From assembly GCA_002071085.1 (NCBI GenBank), contig MWEM01000001.1, forward strand, positions 37,104 to 101,103: 64,000 nucleotides of DNA, read 5' to 3'. Shown in pieces: positions 1 to 10,198 of this stretch. The DNA is from Thermotogota bacterium ADurb.Bin062 (GTDB taxonomy: Bacteria; Thermotogota; Thermotogae; MWEM01). Each line of letters begins with the position of its first letter. The stretch's first letter is position 1. The position numbers and the translations under genes were made by a program. Below the pieces are notes generated by a model. That model ran no database searches. It saw nothing but the letters and a program-made list of their open reading frames with translations, and was not told where the DNA came from.

Positions 1-322
1 TTTCCACGGAGGGATGCCTGAGCACCTCTCGTACGGTTCCGCCGTCTCCTCCTCCGATCACGAGCACTTGCTTCGGCCGTTCACAGATCATCATCGGCAC
101 GTGCGCGATCATCTCGTGATACATGAACTCCCAACGCTCCATCGTTTGCACGATGCCGTCCAAGGCGAAGACACGCCCGTGCGAGGGCGTGTCGAAAATA
201 TCGATCTTCTGAAAACGGGTGGTCTGAGAGTGGACCCAACGCAATACGGTCAACTCCAAAAAACATTTCTTATCGTGGTAGACCTCTCGGAAATAGAACG
301 GGCTTTTTTCGCTTAGGTTCAT
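1..322 (-). CDS. speE: Spermidine synthase, N-terminal part (cut by window edge)
   Basis: The protein transfers an aminopropyl group from decarboxylated S-adenosylmethionine to putrescine, or to a related diamine, in the cytoplasm. I translated the minus strand directly and read about 107 residues beginning MNLSEKSPFYFREVYHD. The family landmarks LDGIVQTMERWEFMYHEM and the nucleotide-binding loop VIGGGDGGTVREV are both present. The start ATG (322-320) is preceded by GAGGG about 6 nt upstream. The gene runs off the left edge, so the catalytic Asp region and C-terminus are not visible. It follows speD on the same strand after 67 nt and is presumably co-transcribed with speD and the XRE-cupin regulator. 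The family call is firm; the exact polyamine made is inferred. Confidence 0.93.
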   Translation of the reverse strand, partial: MNLSEKSPFYFREVYHDKKCFLELTVLRWVHSQTTRFQKIDIFDTPSHGRVFALDGIVQTMERWEFMYHEMIAHVPMMICERPKQVLVIGGGDGGTVREVLRHPSVE

Positions 323-389
323 GTGAAACCCTCCAGTCTCTGTTTTATTCGAGTGTTTGGGCCAGAAATAAGGCGGTTTGAAGACGATA

Positions 390-791
390 TCAAGCCGTGG
401 CTTCAACCGCCTTATAGGATGCCCCTTCCGAGATGCCCAGAGCTTTGTAGTTCCCTCTTTGGTACTCGTCGATCAGAAAGCGTTGCGCCCCAAAGGCCTT
501 CTTCAAAAAATCGAAAGCGACCCAAGGGTCCACGTGATCGCCGCAAGTGAAGACGTCGACTGCCGCGTACCCATATTCCGGCCAAGTGTGGATCGACAGA
601 TGCGACTCTGAAATAACTACAACGCCACTGATTCCATAAGGAGAGAACTGGTGAAAACTCGAATCGACGATACAGGCGCCGGCGACCAACGCCGCGCTTT
701 TCATTCTTTCCTCGACCTTGTGGACATCATTCAAGGTCTCGGCGTCGCAATCATAGAATTCGGCTATTAAGTGTTTCCCCAAGGCTTTCAT
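390..791 (-). CDS. speD: S-adenosylmethionine decarboxylase proenzyme (prokaryotic class)
   Basis: This enzyme makes decarboxylated SAM, the aminopropyl donor used by the neighbouring spermidine synthase. The 133-residue chain is typical of the short bacterial class. It holds the self-cleavage site in [20 protein letters not shown], where the Ser after Glu becomes the pyruvoyl cofactor, followed by [10 protein letters not shown] with the conserved Cys. I chose the ATG at 791 because AAAGGAG lies 9 nt upstream; a TTG at 800 would add three residues. It lies 24 nt downstream of the regulator gene, whose promoter probably drives it. Confidence 0.95.
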   Translation of the reverse strand: MKALGKHLIAEFYDCDAETLNDVHKVEERMKSAALVAGACIVDSSFHQFSPYGISGVVVISESHLSIHTWPEYGYAAVDVFTCGDHVDPWVAFDFLKKAFGAQRFLIDEYQRGNYKALGISEGASYKAVEATA

Positions 792-815
792 GGGTATCAA
801 CTCCTTTCTGATAGG

Positions 816-1349
816 CTAATCTATTTTTATCCAGAGAAACTTGGCTTTGACCGTTGGATCTTGATTCATAACGCTGTGTTTCTTGTCGGCGCGGTAATAA
901 AAGGAGTCTCCTTTTTCACACTGGTAATCCACGCCGTCTAGGATGAGGTGGATCGTTCCAGCCAAAACGTACCCAAACTCGTCGCCGGAGTGGTAGTCCT
1001 CCTCGTCTGTTTTACTCCCGGGTTTCAGCGTCACCAGCAACGCGTCGATCTTTTTATTTTCAACCTCGTTCATCAATAAGGTGGTCTGCACTCCCACCGG
1101 CTGGTCGTACAAGGGGACCTCTTCCGATTTCCGATAGATGACCTTCTCTTCCTCCTCTTCGGAAAAGAAGGCTTGGAGCGTCGAACCGACCGCTTTCAAA
1201 ATACGTTCAAGGTTGTCCAGTGTCGGCGATGTCTTGTCTGTCTCCACTTGCGAGATGAAACTCCTCGCTAAATCTGCCCGTATGGCCACCTCTTCTTGCG
1301 TCAGATCAAGGGCCATCCGAAGTTTTCTGAGTTTTTCGCCGTAGGTCAT
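816..1349 (-). CDS. XRE-family regulator with C-terminal cupin domain, likely polyamine operon regulator
   Basis: This 177-residue protein has an N-terminal helix-turn-helix (about residues 6-62, LTQEEVAIRADLARSFISQVE) and a C-terminal cupin fold (about 105-175, with HSGDEFGYVLAGTIHLIL and KGDSFYYRADKKHSVMN). This architecture is shared with PuuR-like regulators that sense small metabolites through the cupin. It is the first gene of an apparent speD-speE operon, so control of polyamine synthesis is likely. The gene is preceded by a near-consensus promoter flanked by two TGAC-N7-GTCA palindromes, which suggests autoregulation. The effector is not known from sequence; a polyamine or SAM-related compound is an inference. 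Confidence 0.88.
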   Translation of the reverse strand: MTYGEKLRKLRMALDLTQEEVAIRADLARSFISQVETDKTSPTLDNLERILKAVGSTLQAFFSEEEEEKVIYRKSEEVPLYDQPVGVQTTLLMNEVENKKIDALLVTLKPGSKTDEEDYHSGDEFGYVLAGTIHLILDGVDYQCEKGDSFYYRADKKHSVMNQDPTVKAKFLWIKID

Positions 1350-1375
1350 CAGAACTCCCTTCTTGTGCCTTTAAA

Positions 1376-1390
1376 TGACGAAGTCTGTCA
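1376..1390. promoter_or_regulatory. Operator-like palindrome O1 (TGAC-N7-GTCA)
   Basis: The sequence TGACGAAGTCTGTCA lies just downstream of the -10 box of the regulator/speD/speE promoter. Its outer half-sites match those at 1415-1429, with centres 39 bp apart. Binding here would block transcription start, so it is a likely site for the XRE-cupin protein. Confidence 0.6.
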
Positions 1391-1401
1391 CTTCGTACGA
1401 C

Positions 1402-1430
1402 ATTATACCATATATGACGTACTTTGTCAA
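1402..1430 (-). promoter_or_regulatory. Strong sigma-A-type promoter of the regulator-speD-speE operon
   Basis: On the minus strand TTGACA (1430-1425) and TATAAT (1407-1402) are separated by exactly 17 bp. The -10 is extended (TGGTATAAT). The transcript would start near 1395, about 45 nt before the regulator's ATG. Confidence 0.85.
1415..1429. promoter_or_regulatory. Operator-like palindrome O2 (TGAC-N7-GTCA) overlapping the -35 box
   Basis: TGACGTACTTTGTCA overlaps the -35 hexamer (1425-1430). With 1376-1390 it brackets the promoter, a common layout for a repressor that binds as two dimers. Confidence 0.6.
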
Positions 1431-1568
1431 ATAAATAGACAGAGTCGACGAAGAAACCACCGAGTTCGTCCGTCCCCGCATTTTGGGGGAATTTGCAGAG
1501 AAAAAAGAAAAGGAAAAGGGGGGGAAGCTGTAGAAAGATGGGTTAGAGAACCGAAAGGAGAGGGAACG

Positions 1569-1976
1569 ATGGCGGGATTGTACAACACGAACTTCACGAC
1601 TCTACCGCTGGCGATGGATGTGGCCAGTTTGCGGAACGAAGTATACGCCCACAATATCGCCAACGCCGAAACCCCCGGGTATAAGCGGCGGGAGGTCTCT
1701 TTCGAGGATAGCTTCAAAAAGGCGCTGGCCGGCGATGAGCTTCGCCTTAAAACCTCCCGTGTGAGGCACATCCCGAACTATCCGGTCTCCCTCGACGGAG
1801 TCGAGCCCGACCTCACGCGCATTAAAAATACCGTCATCACCAACGATGGCAACAACGTGGATATCGACAAAGAAATGGCCGCTTTGTCCGCGAATACGCT
1901 CCGATACCAGACCTTAACCCGGCTCATGGATTTGAACATCGTCAGGTATAATATCGTGTTGAAGGGAACCCGCTAA
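1569..1976 (+). CDS. flgB: Flagellar basal-body rod protein FlgB
   Basis: FlgB is a proximal rod subunit, exported by the flagellar type III system and placed in the periplasmic rod. The 135-residue chain has the family N-terminus ending in VYAHNIANAETPGYKRREVSFED and a C-terminal helix that polymerises in the rod. The open frame extends upstream, but the ATG at 1569 has GAAAGGAG 8 nt before it and gives the normal FlgB length. It is the first gene of the flagellar operon. Its stop codon overlaps the flgC start by one base (TAATG). I saw no clear promoter between 1430 and 1569. Confidence 0.93.
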   Translation: MAGLYNTNFTTLPLAMDVASLRNEVYAHNIANAETPGYKRREVSFEDSFKKALAGDELRLKTSRVRHIPNYPVSLDGVEPDLTRIKNTVITNDGNNVDIDKEMAALSANTLRYQTLTRLMDLNIVRYNIVLKGTR

Positions 1977-2428
1977 TGCTGGACGTTTTTCGAACCCTTA
2001 ACATCAGCGCGTCCGGCTTAACCGCTCAAAGGGCGCGTTTGGACGTCATCGCGAGCAACATTGCGAACGCGGAAACTACCCGTTCCGATGAAGGTGGTCC
2101 GTATCGAAGGAAGACGGTCGTGTTTAGGGAAGTCTACGAATCCGCGATACACGACGCCGGCTATCGCAACGTGCGAGCGCAGACCGACGCGATGCGGGGG
2201 GTCGAGATCGCCGCGATAGAAGCGGACAAGCGCCCCTTTCGATGGATATACGATCCTTCACATCCCGATGCGAATGAGGAAGGGTACGTCCAGATGCCGA
2301 ATGTGAACGTCCTACGCGAAATGGTGGATTTAATCAACGCCCAACGTTCCTACGAGGCGAACGTGACGGCGCTGAATGCGACAAAATCATTTGTTAACGC
2401 TGCCTTACAGATAGGGAAGGGTGGTTAA
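1976..2428 (+). CDS. flgC: Flagellar basal-body rod protein FlgC
   Basis: FlgC is another proximal rod subunit. The 150-residue sequence has the rod signature ISASGLTAQRARLDVIASNIANAET near its N-terminus and the C-terminal stretch PNVNVLREMVDLINAQRSYE common to rod and hook proteins. It overlaps flgB by one base and is followed by fliE after 2 nt, so the three are translationally linked. Confidence 0.95.
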   Translation: MLDVFRTLNISASGLTAQRARLDVIASNIANAETTRSDEGGPYRRKTVVFREVYESAIHDAGYRNVRAQTDAMRGVEIAAIEADKRPFRWIYDPSHPDANEEGYVQMPNVNVLREMVDLINAQRSYEANVTALNATKSFVNAALQIGKGG

Positions 2429-2430
2429 AC

Positions 2431-2757
2431 ATGGCGCAATCGATGGACCCCATAGGTAAGATAGGAAGCGCGAACCCGATACAGAGGGTGTCCCGGGTCG
2501 GACAAACGCCGCGACAAGCGGAAAAGTCCGAAATAGAGCCGGACTTTATGAAAATTCTACAGCAGGCTCTCGAAGAAACGAACGCGGACCAGTACGAAGC
2601 GGAACGCGCGGCCGATGAGTTTGCGGCCGGAAGGCTCAGCAACATCCACGATGTGCTGATTTCGGCGGAAAAAGCGGCCATGTCCTTACGCTTGACTCTC
2701 GAAGTCCGCAACAAGATCGTCGACGCTTACCGCGAGATTATGCGCATGCAGTTGTGA
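2431..2757 (+). CDS. fliE: Flagellar hook-basal body complex protein FliE
   Basis: FliE joins the MS ring to the rod. The 108-residue protein has the typical C-terminal helix (about residues 55-108: LSNIHDVLISAEKAAMSLRL, then VRNKIVDAYREIMRMQL) and a low-complexity N-terminus. It sits in the usual flgB-flgC-fliE order and overlaps the next gene by 4 nt (GTGA). Confidence 0.93.
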   Translation: MAQSMDPIGKIGSANPIQRVSRVGQTPRQAEKSEIEPDFMKILQQALEETNADQYEAERAADEFAAGRLSNIHDVLISAEKAAMSLRLTLEVRNKIVDAYREIMRMQL

Positions 2758-3797
2758 TCCCTCCTTCGAGCCATAATCGCTGCCGGTTCTGCGGCTTCCT
2801 CTTGTTGCTGGTGTTGTGGGCCGGCCTTTTCGCCAGCGACGTAAAGCCCCTCATACTCCTACCTTACGATCAAAGCCGGATTTACTTCGCCGATTTCTTC
2901 GACATAGAAAGCATTCCGAGTCCGGAGCTCTCCGAAAAACTCCGGACTATCGTGTTTGGGTTCGCCCCCTTGCCGGGTAAGACGCTGGTTTTTCAATCCG
3001 ATTACCTCCGCGCGAAGATCGCGCTCTACTTTCCCGAGATCGAACCGATCATACGATCGGAGACGATCACGGTCTCGAGAGGTCTGACCCCGACGTCTTC
3101 GTCCTGGGGAGCCGCGCCCCCTTTGACTGGGGCGACCGAAACTGTGGACATCCCTGCCGAGACGTTCTTAAGCCCGAATGAATGGAAGAGCCGACTCGAG
3201 ACGCTCACGCTGGCTTTCCTGTCGGAGACTTGGTCGGTTGCGATTCCGCCGGAGGCTTTTCATCTGGAATTGGCGATAGAGCCACCCTCTGTCTTCTCCG
3301 ATAGACCCTGGGACCTCACCTTCACGAAATTCGGCAAGAGCGAGTACTTCGTCAAAATCGTCGCCGACTCGCCTGTGAATTCACCGGCCACACGCTGGAC
3401 AGGGAAAGTGAAACCCATCTGGATTAGGAATTTAGCCACGGCTGGTAGAAATATCAGTTACAAGGAAAGTTTTTCATCCGACGCGGTGGTTTTCAAGCCT
3501 TTGAACTATTTTGACTACCGGGATCCGGTTGTGGAGGGCGTTTCCTTTCCGAAAGTGGCCAAGGCCTTCATTAAATCCGGCGCGGTGATAGAAGGCACAA
3601 TGATCGCGAATCCCCCGTACGTGAAGGCGGGGCAGGTGATCTTCGCGGTGGTGAGGATCGGCGGTGTGGAGGTCAAGGGCCTGGTGGAGGCTCTAAAGGA
3701 CGCGCAAATCGGAGAGGTTATCCAAGCGAGGAATGTCGAAACCGGCGCCTTGCTGACCGGAATCGTCGAAGAAGGTCCCGTGTTACGGCTTCACTGA
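2754..3797 (+). CDS. flgA: FlgA-type P-ring assembly chaperone (long form)
   Basis: FlgA is a periplasmic chaperone that helps FlgI form the P ring. The 347-residue protein starts at a GTG overlapping the fliE stop. A hydrophobic signal (about residues 13-28, GFLLLLVLWAGLFAS) follows a short positive stretch. The C-terminal third resembles the SAF/FlgA module: YRDPVVEGVSFPKVAKAF, then VIEGTMIANPPYVKAGQVI and the closing EVIQARNVETGALLTGIVEE, which matches the FlgA ending GxxIxVRNxxSGkxvxG. It is longer than enterobacterial FlgA (about 220 aa) because of a poorly conserved middle part. The position just before flgH and flgI supports the call. Confidence 0.82.
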   Translation: MIPPSSHNRCRFCGFLLLLVLWAGLFASDVKPLILLPYDQSRIYFADFFDIESIPSPELSEKLRTIVFGFAPLPGKTLVFQSDYLRAKIALYFPEIEPIIRSETITVSRGLTPTSSSWGAAPPLTGATETVDIPAETFLSPNEWKSRLETLTLAFLSETWSVAIPPEAFHLELAIEPPSVFSDRPWDLTFTKFGKSEYFVKIVADSPVNSPATRWTGKVKPIWIRNLATAGRNISYKESFSSDAVVFKPLNYFDYRDPVVEGVSFPKVAKAFIKSGAVIEGTMIANPPYVKAGQVIFAVVRIGGVEVKGLVEALKDAQIGEVIQARNVETGALLTGIVEEGPVLRLH

Positions 3798-3811
3798 GAG
3801 CGGAGGTTCTA

Positions 3812-4426
3812 ATGAAGAAAATTGGCACTGTCGCGTTAATGTTGCTGTTGATTGCCCCTTGTTTCGGGTTTTCTCTCTGGTCCTCCTCGAACAATGAGAA
3901 GTTTCGCAATTTGTACAGCGACAACAAAGCGTTCAAAGTGGGGGATATCGTCACGATCCTCATCACGGAAACGGTGGATCTGTCTCAGAGCGATTCGACC
4001 GAAAACAAGTCCAAAGGCCTGATCACGTCGACCTTATCTATTATAAAAAACATCAGCAATGTCGACCTCTTTAAATTCCTTCCATCCTCGGTGCCCGACA
4101 CCGGTTCCGCAGCCACCGCCAAAACGAACAACACCGCAGAGCAACAGATACGGGCGAAGATCGCTGCGGTCATCACCGAAATAGACGGATTCGGGAACTT
4201 GACGTTGGAAGGGAAAAAAGAGGTGAAGGTGGGGCAAGATCGGCGGGAACTGATCATCCAGGGGGTCGTGAGGCCGGGGGATGTCTCCGCGAGCAACACG
4301 ATCGACTCATTCAAGATCGCGAATGCGAAAATCTGGTACAACGGTGATGTTGTCTTCGTTCAGGATCCCTCCGAGCAAAGCTGGGTCAGCTACATCTTGT
4401 CGGGCTTATCCAAAATTATCTTTTAA
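3812..4426 (+). CDS. flgH: Flagellar L-ring protein FlgH
   Basis: FlgH forms the ring around the rod at the outer membrane. The 204 residues show a signal peptide (IGTVALMLLLIAPCFG) and the family blocks LYSDNKAFKVGDIVTILI, then IRAKIAAVITEIDGFGNL and the stretch VVRPGDVSASNTIDS near the C-terminus. A Cys lies near the signal end, but the -1 residue is Pro, so it does not make a normal lipobox; how the protein is anchored is unclear. GGAGG precedes the ATG. A 15-nt gap separates it from flgI. Confidence 0.92.
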   Translation: MKKIGTVALMLLLIAPCFGFSLWSSSNNEKFRNLYSDNKAFKVGDIVTILITETVDLSQSDSTENKSKGLITSTLSIIKNISNVDLFKFLPSSVPDTGSAATAKTNNTAEQQIRAKIAAVITEIDGFGNLTLEGKKEVKVGQDRRELIIQGVVRPGDVSASNTIDSFKIANAKIWYNGDVVFVQDPSEQSWVSYILSGLSKIIF

Positions 4427-4441
4427 AGCGGGTGACAGAGG

Positions 4442-5452
4442 ATGAAAAAACCTTTCGCGTGTGTGGTTGTCCTGATGCTCGTCTCTCTATTGTCCTTCGG
4501 CGCTTTGGTGCGTTTGAAGGATATCGCGCGATTCCGCGGTGCGCGAGACAACCAGCTGTTTGGCGTCGGAGTCGTGATCGGGCTCAACGGCAGTGGAGAC
4601 TCCGGAACCGTCCCTTCCACGCTGATCAGCAATATGCTGAAGAACTTCGGCATATCGATCTCGAACCAAGACTTAAAGTCCAAAAACGCGGCGATCGTGA
4701 TCGTCACAGCCGATATTCCCCCCTACTTCAAACCGGGTATGCGATTGGACATTCAAATCTCTTCCATCGGAGACGCGAAGTCCCTGGCCAACGGCGTTCT
4801 TCTGCAAACTCCGTTGTACGGGGCCGATGGCGTCGTCTACGCGGTCTCGCAAGGTCAGATCAGCTTAGGTGGGGCAGACATCAAGGCGTCGATCAACCTT
4901 CAACCGCGTTATACGGTCGTTGGCACTATCCCGGGCGGCGCTATCGTGGAAAAAGAAATCCCTATACAGATCGTCGACGCTAAATCCGTCAGCCTCCTAC
5001 TCTCGAATCCGGACATCACGACGGCGGCTCGGGTCTCACAAGCGATCGACACGAAATTCGGAGAGCGCATCTCAAAAGCGATGGACGCCTCCACCATCAA
5101 AGTGACAGTGCCCGACGTCTTTTTCGACGATGTGATCACCTTCTTATCCATCATCGAAGAGGTCGAGGTCATTCCGGATGTCGTCGCCAAGATCGTGGTC
5201 AACGAGCGAACCGGCACCGTCGTTATGGGAGGCGGCGTCCGTGTCGAAGATTTCACCGTGGCCTACGGAGGGTTTTATGTGACGATACGAAACGGGAAGT
5301 ATACCGCCGGAGACAACCCCGGAGTGGACAGCTCCGTAGAAAACCTGGTCAGCGCGTTGAAATCTATCGGCGCGAAACCTCAGGATATCATCGGTATCTT
5401 GCAGGCGATGAGCCAAGCGGGCGTGCTACACGCGCAAATTATTGTGATGTAA
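4442..5452 (+). CDS. flgI: Flagellar P-ring protein FlgI
   Basis: FlgI forms the periplasmic P ring. The 336-residue protein has a signal peptide (FACVVVLMLVSLLSFG) and the family sequence VRLKDIARFRGARDNQLFGVGVV at its mature N-terminus. GLNGSGDSGT and the near-C-terminal GTVVMGGGVRVEDFTVAYGG also match. The ending LVSALKSIGAKPQDIIGILQ with LHAQIIVM is typical. Length is slightly short but within the family range. Presence of both FlgH and FlgI implies a flagellum that crosses an outer membrane or outer sheath. Confidence 0.95.
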   Translation: MKKPFACVVVLMLVSLLSFGALVRLKDIARFRGARDNQLFGVGVVIGLNGSGDSGTVPSTLISNMLKNFGISISNQDLKSKNAAIVIVTADIPPYFKPGMRLDIQISSIGDAKSLANGVLLQTPLYGADGVVYAVSQGQISLGGADIKASINLQPRYTVVGTIPGGAIVEKEIPIQIVDAKSVSLLLSNPDITTAARVSQAIDTKFGERISKAMDASTIKVTVPDVFFDDVITFLSIIEEVEVIPDVVAKIVVNERTGTVVMGGGVRVEDFTVAYGGFYVTIRNGKYTAGDNPGVDSSVENLVSALKSIGAKPQDIIGILQAMSQAGVLHAQIIVM

Positions 5453-5485
5453 GGGGTCCGCTCGTCGGAATTGAAAGGAATCGTT

Positions 5486-5797
5486 ATGAAAATTAATAAT
5501 TCTGTAATGGCAGTACAAAATAATGAGCGTATACTATGCGAGAAATCGAAAAAACCCAAGGACGATGAACTGAAAGAGGCCGTGAACGAATTTGTGTCGA
5601 TCCTGTTATCACAGATTTTCAAGGATATGGATCGATCGATACCGAGAACCGGCCTTACCGAAGAGTCATATGGACAGAGCTGGTTTCGAGAGATGATCTT
5701 GGACGAATACGCAAAAACCGCTTCTAAGCAAGCATTACGTTCATTAGGAGAGACCGTTTACAAGCAGATAGCTGGGGTGAAACAAAGAGGGTCTTAA
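5486..5797 (+). CDS. flgJ: Rod-binding protein, FlgJ N-terminal domain only
   Basis: The 103-residue protein matches the rod-binding half of FlgJ: a helical N-terminus, then LKEAVNEFVSILLSQIFKDMDRSIP and SWFREMILDEYAKTAS. The muramidase half found in proteobacterial FlgJ is absent, as in many other phyla. I chose the ATG at 5486 because AAAGGA lies about 7 nt before it; a TTG at 5471 is possible. It is the last gene of the flagellar operon and is followed by a terminator. Confidence 0.85.
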   Translation: MKINNSVMAVQNNERILCEKSKKPKDDELKEAVNEFVSILLSQIFKDMDRSIPRTGLTEESYGQSWFREMILDEYAKTASKQALRSLGETVYKQIAGVKQRGS

Positions 5798-5825
5798 AGT
5801 GCCGCGAGGGGTTCATTGTTCTGTT

Positions 5826-5865
5826 GGGGGGTTTTGTGAGGTAGGCTGCGGCACCCCCCTTTTTT
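5826..5865 (+). terminator. Rho-independent terminator of the flagellar operon
   Basis: GGGGGG (5826-5831) can pair with CCCCCC (5854-5859), followed directly by TTTTTT. A second, competing stem GTGCCGC/GCGGCAC (5799-5805 with 5848-5854) encloses it. Confidence 0.65.
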
Positions 5866-5866
5866 A

Positions 5867-6862
5867 TTATAAGTCCCACGTCTTTACCCACATCAACAAT
5901 TCGGTCTTCATCAAGGCGGTGTCGGGTTCGTTCACCTGGCCTATGGCTTCCACGATCTGTGGGACCCGAAAGGGAATATCCGTCAGCGCCGCTCCCACCC
6001 GGTCGATGAAATCAGGGTACAAGCTATCCGAAAAGACCGCTGTCCGGAGCAACCTCCCCTCACTCACGTGGAAACAGAGCTCCACCTCTCCCCAATCGAA
6101 CCGTTTGGACCGGGTGTATTCAAAATCGGGCGTGTTCCCGTACCGCCACGAATCCGAAGCGTGCTTTCCGACCATTTCCCGCAGTACTCCCTCGTCGACA
6201 TCGACTGTAGCATCAGAAACGGTGGCCGGCGAGTAGAGGTTTAAGAAGGTCTCCTGAAGCCTAGAGATGAGGTCGTCTATACTAAGGTCAGGTTCTTTTT
6301 CCTGCAGATTGATGATGCGGGAGCGGACGGAAGCGACTCCCTTCGCGTTCAGCTTCTCTTTCGAGGGGCTCAAATAGCGCCCTGCGCGTTCCAAATCCGC
6401 GTGAACCAAGATCGTTCCGTGATGGAGCGCCTTTCCTCCAAGGTAATAGTACGCGTTTCCGGAAAACTTGCGCGCATCGAGCAACATGTCATTTCGCCCG
6501 CTCATTCGGACATCGAGACCGTAGCCCCTCAGGGTGTGCAGGATGACCGAAAACTGTGTTTCGAGATCATAGTGGGTTCTATCGGCGATAAAGGAAAAAT
6601 TGAGGTTCCCAAGATCGTGATAGACGGCCCCACCGCCGGACAGTCGCCGGGCCAACTTTCCTCCTTCTTCCTCGAAAACCTCCATCGACACCTCTTTCCA
6701 AGGGTTCTGATTCCTTCCGATCACGATGGTGTGCTGATTTTGCCAAAGGTAAAAGATCACGTTCTCCTTCGGTGGGTATCGCATCCAATACTCTTCGAGC
6801 GCGAGGTTCTCCCAGGGGTTATGACCCCTACCTAACACGATACTGGCAGTAATGGGTTTCAT
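5867..6862 (-). CDS. lplA: Lipoate-protein ligase A
   Basis: The enzyme activates free lipoate with ATP and attaches it to lipoyl domains such as those of 2-oxoacid dehydrogenases or GcvH. The 331 residues carry the family motifs ENLALEEYW, WQNQHTIVIGRNQNPW, RRLSGGGAVYHDLGNLNFSF and NDMLLDARKFSGNAYYYLGG (with the adenylate-binding Lys), then HHGTILVHADL. The C-terminal part (about 245-331) looks like the accessory domain of full-length LplA. It is the last gene of a seven-gene minus-strand run and follows the HAD gene after 36 nt. No lipoylated substrate gene is in the window. Confidence 0.93.
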   Translation of the reverse strand: MKPITASIVLGRGHNPWENLALEEYWMRYPPKENVIFYLWQNQHTIVIGRNQNPWKEVSMEVFEEEGGKLARRLSGGGAVYHDLGNLNFSFIADRTHYDLETQFSVILHTLRGYGLDVRMSGRNDMLLDARKFSGNAYYYLGGKALHHGTILVHADLERAGRYLSPSKEKLNAKGVASVRSRIINLQEKEPDLSIDDLISRLQETFLNLYSPATVSDATVDVDEGVLREMVGKHASDSWRYGNTPDFEYTRSKRFDWGEVELCFHVSEGRLLRTAVFSDSLYPDFIDRVGAALTDIPFRVPQIVEAIGQVNEPDTALMKTELLMWVKTWDL

Positions 6863-6898
6863 CGATCCTCCGTTCTCCCGTGGTCCTGACCACGGATT

Positions 6899-7633
6899 CT
6901 ATCTCCTGTTCTCTCTGTCTTCCAATAATCCCAAAAACGTGCGCCAATCGGAAAAATCGTCTTTTACCCTTTCCGGGACGCCCCCCGTTTGGAGGTCGTC
7001 GGCCGAGCCCTTCCGATACCACAGCGTCGCCATACCGACGGCGCGTGCGCCCAGAATATCGCTTTCATAGGAGTCGCCGATGTACAGGGTGTCTTCCGGC
7101 TTGGCTCGGAAACGCTCCAGTATCGATAAGAACATCGCCGGGTGGGGCTTTCCCACACCGACCTCCTCGGAGGTCACGATATGCGTGAAGAAGGGCTTGA
7201 GGCCCGAGCGCGCCATCCTCCGTTCCTGAACCCAGCGAACGCCGTTTGTGAGCAAACCCATACGGTAACCGAGCTGTCGCAGTCGTATCAGGGTTTCGTA
7301 GGCGTAGGGCTCGTACAGGGCGAGCTCGGAAAGCGCCGTCAGGAATTCTGTGTTGATCTCGGCCGCTAAATGAGAGAGCTCCTCGAAGCCCTCCTCTGCC
7401 AAGAACCGTAGGAATCTGCGTACCGTCGTTTCATTTTTGGACTGGCTTCCCGACTCGAATCGGCGCCACTCTTCAGCGTTAATCCGTCTATACTCGGCCA
7501 CCTGCGTATCGTCCAAATGGCGGTCGTACTTCGCGAGCGCTTTTCTCAACGAAATCCGTTCGCTTTTCTCGAAGTCGAGTAAGGTCCCGTCGAGGTCGAA
7601 AATGAGGAGAAAACGGCTTTCGCGCGAGGTCAC
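6899..7633 (-). CDS. HAD-family hydrolase, YjjG-like nucleotidase
   Basis: This 244-residue HAD phosphatase has motif I FDLDGTLLDFEKSE, motif II MGLLTNG, the Lys in EEVGVGKPHPAMF and motif IV TLYIGDSYESDILGA. A four-helix cap between motifs I and II fits the YjjG/noncanonical pyrimidine nucleotidase subgroup; the true substrate is not proven. I chose the GTG at 7633, which overlaps the stop of the upstream cysteine hydrolase (GTGA). The open frame continues upstream inside that gene, but the residues there are not conserved HAD sequence. Confidence 0.85.
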   Translation of the reverse strand: MTSRESRFLLIFDLDGTLLDFEKSERISLRKALAKYDRHLDDTQVAEYRRINAEEWRRFESGSQSKNETTVRRFLRFLAEEGFEELSHLAAEINTEFLTALSELALYEPYAYETLIRLRQLGYRMGLLTNGVRWVQERRMARSGLKPFFTHIVTSEEVGVGKPHPAMFLSILERFRAKPEDTLYIGDSYESDILGARAVGMATLWYRKGSADDLQTGGVPERVKDDFSDWRTFLGLLEDRENRR

Positions 7634-8154
7634 GCCAACGTCACACCAAAGACGGATTTCAATTGATCGTAGGTCCACTTGGACACTTCGTCCGAAGGAC
7701 CCTCCGATGCCTTCATCAGGACGGTGGTCGGTATCTCTCGGTAGAAAAGGTCCTCACAGGTGTAGAGGATACAGATGTTGAGCATCACACCGCACACGGA
7801 GACCTCTTGGATCCGGTTGGTCTTGAAAATATCGTCCAATTTGGTTTCCTTAAAGGCTGTGAAGTAGCGTTTATAGATGCGAATATGGCGGTGATACCCG
7901 TTCAGGGACCTCTTTAGACCCATCAGGAGGTCGGCCCCCCACGTGTTTTGCAGGCAATGCGGAGGAAAGAGTCGAAATTCCGGGTCATTGGATTTATGCC
8001 AGTCTTGGGTGGTGATAATATACTGCTCTTCGTCCTGCGCCTTTCCGATAGCCCGAATGATCTCCGGTATCCGTTCCGCGAAACGGCTGTTGAACAAGAC
8101 CCCTTCGGGAGAGAAGAAATCGTTCTGAACATCCACAACCAAAAGCGCTTTCAT
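7630..8154 (-). CDS. Isochorismatase-like cysteine hydrolase (nicotinamidase-type fold)
   Basis: The 174-residue protein has the three catalytic positions of the family: Asp in LLVVDVQNDFF, Lys in RIYKRYFTAF and Cys in VCGVMLNICI. TTQDWH after the first beta unit is also family-typical. Substrates in the family include nicotinamide, isochorismate and ureidoacrylate. Nicotinamidase is possible but the specific metal-site residues were not checked by alignment. The ATG at 8154 has AGGAG 6 nt upstream. It sits 10 nt after ligA, which consumes NAD, so a link to NAD salvage is attractive but inferred. Confidence 0.8.
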   Translation of the reverse strand: MKALLVVDVQNDFFSPEGVLFNSRFAERIPEIIRAIGKAQDEEQYIITTQDWHKSNDPEFRLFPPHCLQNTWGADLLMGLKRSLNGYHRHIRIYKRYFTAFKETKLDDIFKTNRIQEVSVCGVMLNICILYTCEDLFYREIPTTVLMKASEGPSDEVSKWTYDQLKSVFGVTLA

Positions 8155-8167
8155 CACACTCTCCTTA

Positions 8168-10198
<2,031 letters not shown>

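Noticed and set aside
1296..1568. 90-residue N-terminal extension of FlgB
   Set aside because: It runs over the regulator's promoter and start on the other strand; the ATG at 1569 has a ribosome site and gives the normal FlgB N-terminus.
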